Assembly: GCF_020622345.1 (NCBI RefSeq)
Contig: NZ_JACNMO010000006.1
Coordinates: 62,001 to 126,000, forward strand
From: Roseobacter weihaiensis
Lineage (GTDB): Bacteria > Pseudomonadota > Alphaproteobacteria > Rhodobacterales > Rhodobacteraceae
Reading direction: 5' to 3'
DNA length: 64,000 bases
Numbering within the stretch: position 1 is the stretch's first letter; every line of letters begins with the position of its first letter. The notes beneath the pieces were generated by a model. That model saw nothing but the letters and a program-made list of their open reading frames with translations. It did not search any database and had not been told where the DNA came from. This document shows positions 1 through 8,350 of the stretch, piece after piece. The translations under genes were made by a program, and so were the position numbers.

Positions 1-368
1 ATCAGGGCCGCGCGGATCGGCGAAGGTGCCTCGCGAAAGCGTTCCTGAAAGGCATCCCAGTTCCAAAAGAGGTCATCATCCCCCGCACCGCCCTGCAGCC
101 GGTCGGACAACAGCACGATGGTTGCGGTCATGAAGCTTGCGTGATCCTGATCCGGCATCGAGGCGACCATCATCAGTTCCGCGTGCATGGCCTCGGCGTC
201 TTCGGCGGTCATCTTGCATTCCTGATCAAAGATCAGCCGCCGCAGGATCGGTTTCAGTTCGGGGCTCAGACGCGTCGCAAGGCCTGCAAACCCGGTGGCG
301 GCTGCACTCTGCAGATCAGAGACAACCTGCATGGTCTTGAACGTCATAGGAGGAGAAAAATGTCGCAT
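1..368 (-). CDS. Hypothetical protein, C-terminal part cut off by the window edge
   Basis: A reading frame on the minus strand runs off the left edge of the window, so only about the first 122 residues are visible. I chose the ATG whose complement lies at 366-368 because an AGGA motif (complement at 376-379) sits 7 bases ahead of it. The next in-frame ATG, at 347, has only a pyrimidine-rich stretch upstream. The visible protein is soluble, acidic and mostly helical by composition (many Ala, Leu, Met, Asp and Glu). It has no signal peptide and no motif I recognise. The codon pattern is GC-rich like its neighbours. It is transcribed in the same direction as dapD and starts about 100 bases after the dapD stop, so it may be a distal gene of that unit. 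I cannot assign a function. Confidence 0.6.
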   Translation of the reverse strand, partial: MRHFSPPMTFKTMQVVSDLQSAAATGFAGLATRLSPELKPILRRLIFDQECKMTAEDAEAMHAELMMVASMPDQDHASFMTATIVLLSDRLQGGAGDDDLFWNWDAFQERFREAPSPIRAAL

Positions 369-472
369 GCATTTTTCCTAGCCCGACAAGCAGGCGGGAA
401 TACATCGCCTTCCTGTCGAGAGGCGGGAAATCTTGGGGCAGGGCTGCCCCAAGTCCTAAGATTTCGTTAATC

Positions 473-1300
473 TCAGTCCCGCAGGAGATCGTTGATCGAG
501 GTTTTCGAGCGTGTCTGTGCATCGACCTTTTTCACGATCACCGCACAGTAGAGGTTCACGCCGTTTTTCGACGGCAGGGAACCCGCGACCACGACAGAGC
601 CTGCGGGCACTTCACCATAGGTGAACTCGCCGGTCTCGCGATCGATGATCTTGGTGGATTTTCCGATAAAGACCCCCATGCCTAGCACCGAGCCTTCGCG
701 CACGATGCAGCCCTCGACCACTTCGGACCGCGCGCCGATAAAGCAGTTGTCCTCGATGATCGTGGGCCCGGCCTGCATCGGCTCCAGCACACCACCGATG
801 CCCACCCCGCCCGAGAGGTGCACGTTCTTGCCGATCTGCGCACAGGACCCGACCGTGGCCCAGGTATCGACCATCGTGCCTTCGTCCACATAAGCGCCGA
901 GGTTCACGAAAGACGGCATCAGCACCACACCCGGTGCGATGAAGGCCGATTTGCGCACAACGCAGTTCGGCACCGCGCGAAAGCCTGCGGCCCGCCATTG
1001 ATTGTCACCCCAGCCCGCGAACTTGCTGTCGACCTTGTCCCACCAGCCACCCGCTTGCGGGCCGCCCGTCTGCATTTCCATATCCTTGATCCGAAAACCC
1101 AACAGCACAGCCTTCTTGGCCCATTGGTTCACATGCCAGTCGCCGCCGGCCTGCTTTTCTGCCACGCGCAGCGTGCCCCTGTCGAGCGCGGCCAGCGTGT
1201 CCTCGATGGCTTCGCGGGTTTCCCCCTTGGTCGCGGGCGTGATCGTGTCACGCGCCTCCCAAGCGGCCTCGATAGCGGTTTCAAGCTCTGCGTTGGACAT
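473..1300 (-). CDS. dapD: 2,3,4,5-tetrahydropyridine-2,6-dicarboxylate N-succinyltransferase
   Basis: This enzyme transfers succinyl from succinyl-CoA to tetrahydrodipicolinate in the succinylase branch of lysine and meso-diaminopimelate synthesis. It acts in the cytosol and feeds peptidoglycan. The 275-residue product matches the family's usual length. The C-terminal half shows the left-handed beta-helix hexapeptide pattern (repeats such as [20 protein letters not shown] and [20 protein letters not shown]), and the N-terminal helical part is typical of DapD. I start it at the Met of MSNAELE, which has a GGAG motif 6 bases upstream. A further upstream Met would add only five residues. The next gene on the left is transcribed the same way. 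Assignment is secure. Confidence 0.95.
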   Translation of the reverse strand: MSNAELETAIEAAWEARDTITPATKGETREAIEDTLAALDRGTLRVAEKQAGGDWHVNQWAKKAVLLGFRIKDMEMQTGGPQAGGWWDKVDSKFAGWGDNQWRAAGFRAVPNCVVRKSAFIAPGVVLMPSFVNLGAYVDEGTMVDTWATVGSCAQIGKNVHLSGGVGIGGVLEPMQAGPTIIEDNCFIGARSEVVEGCIVREGSVLGMGVFIGKSTKIIDRETGEFTYGEVPAGSVVVAGSLPSKNGVNLYCAVIVKKVDAQTRSKTSINDLLRD

Positions 1301-1549
1301 GATGGCTCCGATCAAAAACAGGTTTTCGCGGTTCTATCCGCGCTCGCGCCAAGCTTCAACGCCCTTACGGCTCTGGAACCCTCCAGAACCACTTCGGATG
1401 GGGAGCGCGGATGGCTCGGGAGCTTGCGCCGCACAAATCCCTCCAGCGAAAATCACAGGGCGCTTTCGTAAAAAAACAACCAATTCATTTGCATCTTGGG
1501 TCGCAACATGGCCCCTTGCCCCCAACCGATCAGCCGGAGATCTCTCAGA

Positions 1550-2386
1550 ATGAACCGACGCCACCCTCTACGCCACGCCCGCGCCGACCGCAAAGCAATC
1601 CGCGATGTGCCGGATACGCCGCAAACCCGCGCGCCCCAGTACCGTCTGGCCTTTGCGGACGATGATTTTCTGTGCCGCGAGGAGTTGCGACCCGTGCGCC
1701 TGCAACTGGAACTGCTGAAGCCGCAGATGCATCTTGATGCGCTTGGGATCGACAGCACGATTGTGCTGTTTGGGGGCGCGCGCATTCCCAGCCCGGCGGA
1801 ACGGGACAAGGCGCGGACCAAGACGCTGGCAGAGCTGTCGCATTTCTATGAAGAAGCCCGCGAATTTTCCCGGCTGATGACGCTCAAAAGCCTGCAAAGC
1901 GATGGGCGCGAGCATGTCATTGTGACCGGCGGTGGGCCCGGCGTGATGGAAGCGGGAAACCGCGGTGCCGTCGACGCGGGCGGGCGTTCCATCGGGTTGA
2001 ATATCGTCCTGCCACACGAGCAGGCCCCCAATGAATACGTCACCCCGGAGCTGTGTTTCAACTTTCACTACTTTGCCATTCGCAAGATGCACTTTCTGAT
2101 GCGCGCCAGCGCGATCTGCGTCTTTCCGGGCGGGTTCGGCACCCTGGACGAGCTCTTTGAATCCCTGACCCTGATCCAGACCGGGCGGATGCAACCGGTG
2201 CCGGTGCTGCTCTTTGGCCGCGCGTTCTGGGACAGCATCCTCAACTGGGAAGCGCTGGCGGAGGCCGGTACCATCTCGGCAGATGATCTGGAACTTTTCA
2301 ACTTTGTCGAAAGTGCCGCCGACGCGGTGCAGGTTATCGAAAGCTGGCAAGACATCCCCGCCCGCGAGGCGATCCCCGGTCGTTAG
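1550..2386 (+). CDS. LOG-family (TIGR00730-like) Rossmann-fold protein, possible nucleoside 5'-monophosphate phosphoribohydrolase
   Basis: The protein has 278 residues from ATG 1550, which is preceded by a GGAG motif 10 bases upstream. It carries the LOG/'lysine decarboxylase-like' signatures: a GGGPGVMEAGNRGA loop in the middle and the FPGGFGTLDELFE motif in the second half (PGGxGTxxE). Members of this family hydrolyse nucleoside monophosphates, for example cytokinin riboside 5'-monophosphates in plants and some bacteria, releasing the base and ribose 5-phosphate. They do not decarboxylate lysine despite older annotations. The bacterial substrate is generally not known. The N-terminal extension of about 60 residues before the Rossmann core is charged and places this protein in the longer subgroup. 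It converges on the DsbA-like gene, and the two coding ends overlap by 4 bases. Confidence 0.8.
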   Translation: MNRRHPLRHARADRKAIRDVPDTPQTRAPQYRLAFADDDFLCREELRPVRLQLELLKPQMHLDALGIDSTIVLFGGARIPSPAERDKARTKTLAELSHFYEEAREFSRLMTLKSLQSDGREHVIVTGGGPGVMEAGNRGAVDAGGRSIGLNIVLPHEQAPNEYVTPELCFNFHYFAIRKMHFLMRASAICVFPGGFGTLDELFESLTLIQTGRMQPVPVLLFGRAFWDSILNWEALAEAGTISADDLELFNFVESAADAVQVIESWQDIPAREAIPGR

Positions 2387-3129
2387 GTGCAGATCGTTTG
2401 GACTTCGCTGCGTTCGACCTCGATCAGTCTTGTCAGGTCCGGCGGGGTGATGGCCCCGATCACAAGGGTACGGCCAATGACCGTGCCCGGTGTGCCGGGA
2501 ATGCCCAGACGGCGCCCCAACGCGAGGCTTTGTCTCAGCAGCTCCGAAACCTCATCGCCATTTGCCGCCGCCACCAGCCGGTCCGGGTCCAGGTCCAGCG
2601 CCTCTCCCATGCGCCGCAAGGCCGCCGGCCCGGGACGCAGATTGCGCGCCGAGAGGTAGTCCCGTGCTGCAGCCTCCGCGCCCATGATGCGGGCTGCCAG
2701 AACCGCCCGCGCGGACCGCACCGACGCAGGCCCCAAAAGCGGCATCTCGTGCCAGATCAGCCGTATCGCGCCATCGGAATCCCGCAGATCGGTCAACCGC
2801 CTTTCCAGGAGCTTGCAATAGGGGCAGTTGAAATCACTGAAAATCGCAACGGGGAGCTGACTGTCGGACCACCCCGCGGGGCCGAACAACTCTAAACAAG
2901 GGGATATCCGCCGCTCATCAGCAGGTGGTTCGGGCGCAATGCTTGTTTGATCCAGACCAAAAAACGGGTCCGCGCCACCTGAAACAGAGCCCCCCTTGAT
3001 CTGCCGAAACCCCTCAAAGCCGTTCAACGGCTCAAACTCAAAATCGGACGGGATGCGCCGCAAAACAGGGGGGATCGCAATGGCCACCGCCATCGCCCCC
3101 CCAATCACAAGCGCATCGCGGCGGCGCAT
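2383..3129 (-). CDS. DsbA-family thiol:disulfide oxidoreductase, exported
   Basis: The protein has 248 residues. The N-terminus ([20 protein letters not shown]) combines an arginine cluster with a hydrophobic stretch, consistent with an export signal or membrane anchor and suggestive of, but not proof for, Tat export. A CPYC active site lies at Cys102-Cys105 inside FSDFNCPYC, and the GIPGTPG segment near the end supplies the cis-proline loop of thioredoxin-fold oxidoreductases. It probably oxidises or isomerises disulfides in the periplasm. The start codon overlaps the rlmN stop (ATGA), so the two are likely co-translated. It is the distal gene of the rlmN unit. The target proteins cannot be read from the sequence. 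Confidence 0.82.
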   Translation of the reverse strand: MRRRDALVIGGAMAVAIAIPPVLRRIPSDFEFEPLNGFEGFRQIKGGSVSGGADPFFGLDQTSIAPEPPADERRISPCLELFGPAGWSDSQLPVAIFSDFNCPYCKLLERRLTDLRDSDGAIRLIWHEMPLLGPASVRSARAVLAARIMGAEAAARDYLSARNLRPGPAALRRMGEALDLDPDRLVAAANGDEVSELLRQSLALGRRLGIPGTPGTVIGRTLVIGAITPPDLTRLIEVERSEVQTICT

Positions 3130-4313
3130 CAGCCGCCTGCCAGACCTGCCTCTGCCGCGATTTCCTTGCGGGATTTGCGCACCCGTTCGGTGGCGGATTT
3201 CAACTGACCGCAGGCGGCCATGATATCTTCGCCCCGTGGGGTGCGGATGGGCGAGGCATAGCCTGCTTTGTAGATGATATCGGCAAAGGCCCGGATACGA
3301 TTGTTCGACGAGCGTTTGTAAGGTGCACCGGGCCACTCGTTGAAGGGAATCAGGTTTATCTTGGCCGGGATGCCCTCGATCAGCCTGACCAGCCGGTGGG
3401 CATCGGCGTCGCTGTCATTGACCCCCTGCAGCATCACGTACTCAAAGGTGATGCGTTCGGAGTTGGAGACTTTGGGATAGGTTTTCAACGCCTCAAGCAG
3501 TGCCTCGATGTTCCAGCGCTTGTTGATCGGCACCAGCTTGTCGCGCACCTCATCCGTGGTCGCATGGAAACTCACCGCCAGCTGGCACCCGATCTCGGAT
3601 GCGGTGCGCGCGATCTCCGGGACCACACCGGAGGTCGAAAGTGTGATTCGCCGCCGCGACAACTGGATGCCCTCGGGATCCATGGCGATCTTCATCGCGT
3701 CGCGCACATTCTCGAAGTTGTAGAGCGGTTCGCCCATCCCCATCAGAACGATGTTGCTCAAAAGCCGGGTTTCGTCTTTCGGCGCGCCGATCTCGGGCCA
3801 TTCACCCAGATCATCGCGGGCCACCATCACCTGTCCGATGATCTCTCCCGCGGTCAGGTTCCGCACCAGTTTCTGGGTGCCCGTGTGACAGAACGAGCAG
3901 GTCAGCGTGCACCCGACCTGAGACGAGACACACAGCGTGCCGCGCCCTTCTTCGGGGATATAGACCACCTCAACCTCATGACCGCCGGCGATCCGCACCA
4001 GGTATTTCCGCGTGCCGTCCTCGCTGAGTTGCCGGGTTATGACCTCGGGCACTTCGATCACAAATTTCTCTTTCAGATCAGCGCGGTACGCCTTTGCCAG
4101 GTTGGTCATCGCGTCAAAATCGCGGACCCCCCACTGATAGATCCATTGCCAGATCTGGCCCGCGCGCATCTTTGCCTGCTTTTCCGGGGTCCCCGCCGCG
4201 ATCAGTGCCTCCCGCAGCGCGCTGCGTGTCAAACCGACAAGGTTCACCGGCCCTTGCGGCAATTTGCGCGGCATGGTGTGGACGTCTTGCGTGATCGGCG
4301 CGGTGGCGGACAT
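3129..4313 (-). CDS. rlmN: Dual-specificity 23S rRNA/tRNA adenine-C2 methyltransferase RlmN
   Basis: This radical-SAM enzyme methylates C2 of A2503 in 23S rRNA and A37 in a subset of tRNAs. The 394-residue protein shows the RlmN cluster motif CxxxCxxC at Cys135, Cys139 and Cys142 ([12 protein letters not shown]). Cys128 corresponds to the catalytic cysteine ahead of the cluster. The second catalytic cysteine lies near the C-terminus in [10 protein letters not shown]. The substrate-recognition segment [12 protein letters not shown] is also present. It has a slightly extended N-terminus, and the downstream Met in HTMPRK is an alternative start. The gene is the first of a pair with the DsbA-like gene. 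A divergent promoter is not obvious because the ialB-type gene upstream is co-oriented. Confidence 0.96.
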   Translation of the reverse strand: MSATAPITQDVHTMPRKLPQGPVNLVGLTRSALREALIAAGTPEKQAKMRAGQIWQWIYQWGVRDFDAMTNLAKAYRADLKEKFVIEVPEVITRQLSEDGTRKYLVRIAGGHEVEVVYIPEEGRGTLCVSSQVGCTLTCSFCHTGTQKLVRNLTAGEIIGQVMVARDDLGEWPEIGAPKDETRLLSNIVLMGMGEPLYNFENVRDAMKIAMDPEGIQLSRRRITLSTSGVVPEIARTASEIGCQLAVSFHATTDEVRDKLVPINKRWNIEALLEALKTYPKVSNSERITFEYVMLQGVNDSDADAHRLVRLIEGIPAKINLIPFNEWPGAPYKRSSNNRIRAFADIIYKAGYASPIRTPRGEDIMAACGQLKSATERVRKSRKEIAAEAGLAGG

Positions 4314-4371
4314 GATCGGACCCTTCGGTGAGTGGATGCCGCTCTATATAGAGGTTTCCGGCCAGATCAAA

Positions 4372-4401
4372 AGAAAAAGCCCCACCACAAGCGGGGCTTT
4401 G
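4372..4401 (-). terminator. Rho-independent terminator after the IalB-like gene
   Basis: Read on the minus strand, AAAGCCCC and GGGGCTTT arms enclose a short loop and are followed directly by a run of Ts interrupted once by C. The position just past the IalB-like stop codon, before rlmN begins, indicates that the IalB-like gene is transcribed separately. Confidence 0.8.
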
Positions 4402-4419
4402 TCGCAAACAGGCAGCGGT

Positions 4420-4950
4420 TCAGCTTGCGCAGCGGGTTTCGGCATCCTCAACCGCCGCGGTAAAGCCCAGCAGCGAAAACGTGTCCTTGGTGGTTGTGCC
4501 CCGGCTCGACAGACCGGTCACGACCGCATCAGATCCACGCTTCATCGCGGCAACCAGCTTAGCGTCATCAGCAGCGCTCGCAGGCCAGGCCCAATCCCCA
4601 TCGGTGAACAGGGAAAATTCGGAGCCACCGATTTCGACACTCACCTGGCTACCCTCCCGAAACGGGTACCCGCCGGTGAAGGCAACCTGTCCGCTGGCCT
4701 CAGCCGATGGGCGGAAAAAGACCATCAACAGAATTTCGCCGCGATTGGCCGCCACCACACGTCCATCGCGGGTATTGACAGTTTCGGTAGGGACCGAAAC
4801 GCCCCAGCATTCTTTTGGGTTTTCTTCGACAAAAACGCTCCAATCGGTTTTTGCCGCAACACGGTTGTTGCTAACGTTCTGGGCAATAGCGCTTTGACCA
4901 ACCATCGCGATAAGCGCCGCCATCCCAAGGAAACTTTTCGAAATTTGCAT
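4420..4950 (-). CDS. Invasion-associated locus B (IalB)-like periplasmic protein
   Basis: This is a 176-residue exported protein. The N-terminus (MQISKSFLGMAALIAMVGQS, cut likely after AIA-Q at about residue 23) is a classical Sec signal peptide. The mature part resembles the IalB/COG5342 family common in alphaproteobacteria: an opening around DWSVFVEENPKECWG, a hydrophobic LLMVFFRP strand, a GGSEFSLFTDGDWAW segment and a C-terminal cysteine that could pair with the N-terminal one. Family members were named for a role in erythrocyte invasion by Bartonella. In free-living marine bacteria no invasion role should be assumed and the function is unknown. It is divergent from the asparaginase gene, with about 180 bases between them. 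Confidence 0.72.
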   Translation of the reverse strand: MQISKSFLGMAALIAMVGQSAIAQNVSNNRVAAKTDWSVFVEENPKECWGVSVPTETVNTRDGRVVAANRGEILLMVFFRPSAEASGQVAFTGGYPFREGSQVSVEIGGSEFSLFTDGDWAWPASAADDAKLVAAMKRGSDAVVTGLSSRGTTTKDTFSLLGFTAAVEDAETRCAS

Positions 4951-5129
4951 GTTTTACACAGCCTCCAGCTGTCCTTACCTCAACTTGCGCCGGACTTTTA
5001 CGGTGGCGATTATTGTGCCACTCTGATGCAATTCCCTGCTTGTGTCCTGACACATGGCACAGTAGCGCAAACTTCACAGCAGACGAAAGACTGATTGGCA
5101 AAAATTTGCCAAATCCCGAGGAAAAAATC

Positions 5130-6107
5130 ATGAACTCCGTTCCGATGGTTGAAATTTGGCGTGGTCCCTTTTTGGAGAGTGTGCACAACGGGCATGCGGT
5201 GATCTGCGATGATACCGGCCAGATCGTCGACGCCTGGGGAAATCCCGATCAGGTGGTTCTGTCGCGCAGCGCCTCCAAAATGATCCAGGCGCTGCCTTTG
5301 GTGACATCGGGGGCCGCTGAGGCGGCGGGGCTGAAGCCAGAGCATCTGGCGCTTGCCTGTGCGTCACATCGCGGAGCGCCACTGCACACCGAATGGGTCA
5401 CCGCATGGCTCTCAAACCTGGGTTTGACGGATCACGACCTGCGCTGCGGGGCGCATTTCCCCTATGATGCACCGACAGAGCAGGCGATGCGGCGGGCCGG
5501 GGAAACCCCTTGCCAGTATCACAACAACTGTTCCGGCAAACATGCGGGGTTTCTGACGTTGACTCGGCATTTGCGCGCAGGCCCCGAATACATCGAGACA
5601 GACCATCCCGTGCAGAAAGCGGTTTTGGAGGCCTTTGAACGGGTCACCGGCGAGACATCGCCCGGTTTCGGGATCGACGGCTGCTCGGCCCCGAATTTCG
5701 CCGGAAGCCTGCATGCAATGGCGCGGGCGATGGCGCATTTCGCGGCCAGCCCGGAGGGCAGTCCCGAAGCCACGCTGCACCGGGCCATGCGCCTGCACCC
5801 CGAGTTTGTGGCAGGAGAAGGCAGCGCCTGCACCGAGTTAATGCGCGCCACAAAGGACAAGGTTGTCATCAAAACCGGCGCGGAGGGGTTCTACAATGCC
5901 ATCCTTCCCGACCAAAAGCTGGGGATCGCGCTGAAAATCAGCGATGGGGCAACGCGCGCGTCCGAATGCGCGATTGCTGCTATTCTGGTGAAACTGGGCG
6001 TGTTAGAGCCGGATCACCCTGCCGCCGCCAGGCTGATGAACGCGCCCATTCTGAACCGGCGCGAGATCGTCACGGGCTGGATACGCCCCGGCCCGGCCTT
6101 GCTCTGA
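5130..6107 (+). CDS. Asparaginase (asparaginase II superfamily, pfam06089 type)
   Basis: The 325-residue cytosolic protein belongs to the AsnB/Rhizobium-type asparaginases, unrelated to the E. coli AnsA/AnsB fold. The family signature regions are visible: the N-terminal VEIWRGPFLESVHNGHAV, SRSASKMIQALPLV (the SRSxxKxxQ motif with the proposed catalytic Ser-Lys pair), CASHRGAPLHTEWV, NNCSGKHAGFL and GIDGCSAPNFAGS. It should hydrolyse L-asparagine to aspartate and ammonia. I chose the ATG at 5130 because GAGGAAAAAATC precedes it. A longer frame to 5013 lacks a good ribosome-binding site and family similarity. It converges on serB with a gap of only 5 bases. Confidence 0.85.
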   Translation: MNSVPMVEIWRGPFLESVHNGHAVICDDTGQIVDAWGNPDQVVLSRSASKMIQALPLVTSGAAEAAGLKPEHLALACASHRGAPLHTEWVTAWLSNLGLTDHDLRCGAHFPYDAPTEQAMRRAGETPCQYHNNCSGKHAGFLTLTRHLRAGPEYIETDHPVQKAVLEAFERVTGETSPGFGIDGCSAPNFAGSLHAMARAMAHFAASPEGSPEATLHRAMRLHPEFVAGEGSACTELMRATKDKVVIKTGAEGFYNAILPDQKLGIALKISDGATRASECAIAAILVKLGVLEPDHPAAARLMNAPILNRREIVTGWIRPGPALL

Positions 6108-6112
6108 TCCGC

Positions 6113-6994
6113 TCACACAGCGCTGACGAAATCGCTTTCCGCGTAGCCTTGCAGATAGAGCAGTGCCGTCAGATCACCGTGGTTGATGCGGATGTCGCAT
6201 TCAGCGGCAACCACCGGTTTTGCGTGCAGCGCCACACCCGTCCCCGCCCTTCTCAGCATACCGAGGTCATTCGCCCCGTCGCCGACCGCGATCACCTCGC
6301 TTTCTGCCAGCCCCAAACGGTGAGTGATCTCGGTGAGAGCCTCCACTTTGGCCTGCTGCCCCAGGATCGGCAGGCCAACCTCCCCGGTCAGCGCACCATC
6401 CGCGCTCAGCAAGGTGTTTGCCCGGTTCTCGTCAAACCCCAGCGTCGCGGCGACCTTTTGCGTAAAGGCGGTAAAACCGCCAGAGACCAACGCTGCGTAA
6501 GCGCCCTGCGCCTTCATCGTGGCCAGCAGCGCCGGTCCGCCGGGCATCAGCGTGATCCGCTCGCGCAGCGTCTTTTCGATCGTCGCCACCGGCAACCCTT
6601 TCAGCAGGCCGACACGCTCTGTCAACGCCTGGTAAAAATCCAGTTCACCGTTCATGGCACGGGCGGTGATGTCTTTGACCCGCGCCCCGACACCTGCTTC
6701 ATCCGCCAGCTCGTCGATGCATTCCTGCTGGATCATCGTGCTGTCCATATCCGCAAGCAGCATCTTTTTCCGACGCCCTTGCGTCGGCTGGATCACCAGA
6801 TCGACGGCACGCTCCTGCAGGTTCTGCCAGACCTGCCACTGGTTATCGGGCAGGTGGCCAATCTCGAACTCTGCGGCAATATCCGGGGCAAGCCAGATCG
6901 CCTCACCCCCCCCCCAGGCGTTGCGCAGGGCGGCGACCAAAGCAGGATCCAACACAGGGTTTTGGGGGGCACACAACAGGGTCACGGTGAACAT
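6113..6994 (-). CDS. serB: Phosphoserine phosphatase SerB
   Basis: SerB catalyses the last step of serine synthesis by dephosphorylating O-phosphoserine. It is a HAD-family protein of 293 residues. The nucleophile motif DMDST has Asp82 (nucleophile) and Asp84, motif II is VSGGFTAF, and motif IV is [11 protein letters not shown]. The N-terminal region of about 75 residues is the regulatory or domain-extension part found in many SerB proteins. It lies head to head with serC, so the three serine-pathway genes serB, serC and serA are clustered around one divergent control region at 6995-7152. Confidence 0.95.
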   Translation of the reverse strand: MFTVTLLCAPQNPVLDPALVAALRNAWGGGEAIWLAPDIAAEFEIGHLPDNQWQVWQNLQERAVDLVIQPTQGRRKKMLLADMDSTMIQQECIDELADEAGVGARVKDITARAMNGELDFYQALTERVGLLKGLPVATIEKTLRERITLMPGGPALLATMKAQGAYAALVSGGFTAFTQKVAATLGFDENRANTLLSADGALTGEVGLPILGQQAKVEALTEITHRLGLAESEVIAVGDGANDLGMLRRAGTGVALHAKPVVAAECDIRINHGDLTALLYLQGYAESDFVSAV

Positions 6995-7099
6995 GGGCGA
7001 AGTTTCCGATCCGCATCAGGGAGGTCGCAAAAATGCGAATTTGCGGCGTTCTAGCGTCATTTTGCCTGTTGCGCCAGCCTGCACAGACCCGTAGACGCG

Positions 7100-7152
7100 T
7101 CGGTGGGACACCCTTCCCCAACGAAGGGCGCTTATCTGGAAGGATAGCATTG
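7100..7152 (+). promoter_or_regulatory. Structured serC leader, candidate serC RNA motif
   Basis: Immediately before serC there are two consecutive hairpins. The first pairs CCCTTC (7112-7117) with GAAGGG (7124-7129) around the loop CCCAAC. The second starts 2 bases later and pairs GCTTATC (7131-7137) with GATAGC (7144-7149), with one bulged T. The likely ribosome-binding site AAGGA (7141-7145) lies in the loop and 3' arm of the second hairpin, 7 bases from the ATG at 7153. A palindrome GACGCGTC lies just upstream. A conserved 'serC motif' has been described upstream of alphaproteobacterial serC genes. I match it by position and architecture, not by a covariance search. The layout suggests control of translation initiation. 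Confidence 0.6.
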
Positions 7153-8292
7153 ATGGCTATAAAGACACCGGCAACGCGGCCGGCTAATCCGCGTTTTTCA
7201 TCGGGCCCCTGTGCCAAACCCCCCACCTTTGATCTGACCAAACTTGCCGGCGCCCCGCTGGGCCGGTCGCACCGCGCGGCTGAGGGCAAGGCAAAACTGC
7301 TCGCAGCAATCGAGATCACCCGCGAGGTTCTGGGGGTGCCCGCCAACTACCGTATCGGTATCGTGCCCGCCTCGGACACCGGGGCCTATGAGATGGCGAT
7401 GTGGTCGCTCCTGGGCGAACGGCCTGTGCAGATGGTCGCCTGGGAAAGCTTTGGCGCGGGCTGGGTCACGGATGTGGTCAAACAGCTCAAGATCGAGCAC
7501 AGCCTTCACACGGCGGACTATGGCGAGATCGTGGATATGGCCACTCTCAATTACGACAACGATGTCTGCTTTACCTGGAACGGCACGACATCGGGTGTGC
7601 GTGTCCCCTCGGGCGATGTGATCCCGGCGGACCGCGCCGGGCTCACGCTCTGTGATGCGACCTCGGCGGCCTTTGCGATGGATCTGCCGTGGGACAAGCT
7701 CGATGTAACGACATTCAGCTGGCAGAAGGTGCTGGGGGGTGAAGCGGCCCACGGCATGCTGATCCTCAGCCCCCGCGCGGTCGACCGGCTGGAAAGCTAC
7801 ACCCCGCCCTGGCCGCTGCCCAAGATTTTCCGCCTGACCAAAGGCGGCAAGCTGATCGACGGGATCTTCACCGGGGCCACGATCAACACGCCGTCGATGC
7901 TCTGTGTCGAAGACTATCTGCTGGCGCTGGACTGGGCCAAATCCGTCGGTGGCCTGCAAGGGATGATCGCCCGCGCCGACGCCAACGCAGGGGCGATTTT
8001 CACCTTTGTAGAGACACATGACTGGATCGATTTTCTGGCGGTTGATCCGGCGACACGCTCCAATACCTCGGTCTGTCTGAAGTTCACCGACCCGCGCATC
8101 ACGGATGGTGCGGCCTTCGCCAAGGCCGTTGCGAAACGGCTGGCGGACGAGGATATCGCATTCGACATCGGGGCCTATCGCGACGCCCCTGCGGGCCTGC
8201 GCATCTGGTGCGGCGGCACGGTTGAGACCGCAGATATCGAAGCGATGCTGCCTTGGCTCGCCTGGGCGTTCGACGCCGAAATCAACAGCTAG
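7153..8292 (+). CDS. serC: Phosphoserine aminotransferase SerC (alphaproteobacterial type)
   Basis: This PLP enzyme converts 3-phosphohydroxypyruvate and glutamate to phosphoserine and 2-oxoglutarate. The 379-residue protein matches the TIGR01365 type, with [13 protein letters not shown] at the start, [14 protein letters not shown] in the substrate region, and the PLP-binding lysine in [16 protein letters not shown]. The family sometimes also serves vitamin B6 synthesis. The start at ATG 7153 is supported by AAGGA 7 bases upstream, which sits inside a leader hairpin. The next gene, serA, follows after 58 bases with its own ribosome-binding site, so serC-serA form an operon. Confidence 0.96.
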   Translation: MAIKTPATRPANPRFSSGPCAKPPTFDLTKLAGAPLGRSHRAAEGKAKLLAAIEITREVLGVPANYRIGIVPASDTGAYEMAMWSLLGERPVQMVAWESFGAGWVTDVVKQLKIEHSLHTADYGEIVDMATLNYDNDVCFTWNGTTSGVRVPSGDVIPADRAGLTLCDATSAAFAMDLPWDKLDVTTFSWQKVLGGEAAHGMLILSPRAVDRLESYTPPWPLPKIFRLTKGGKLIDGIFTGATINTPSMLCVEDYLLALDWAKSVGGLQGMIARADANAGAIFTFVETHDWIDFLAVDPATRSNTSVCLKFTDPRITDGAAFAKAVAKRLADEDIAFDIGAYRDAPAGLRIWCGGTVETADIEAMLPWLAWAFDAEINS

Positions 8293-8350
8293 TTTCAGCG
8301 CGCGCAGCCCCTCTGCGCCGCTTTACCCCTCTCAAAAAAGGACCCCGAAA

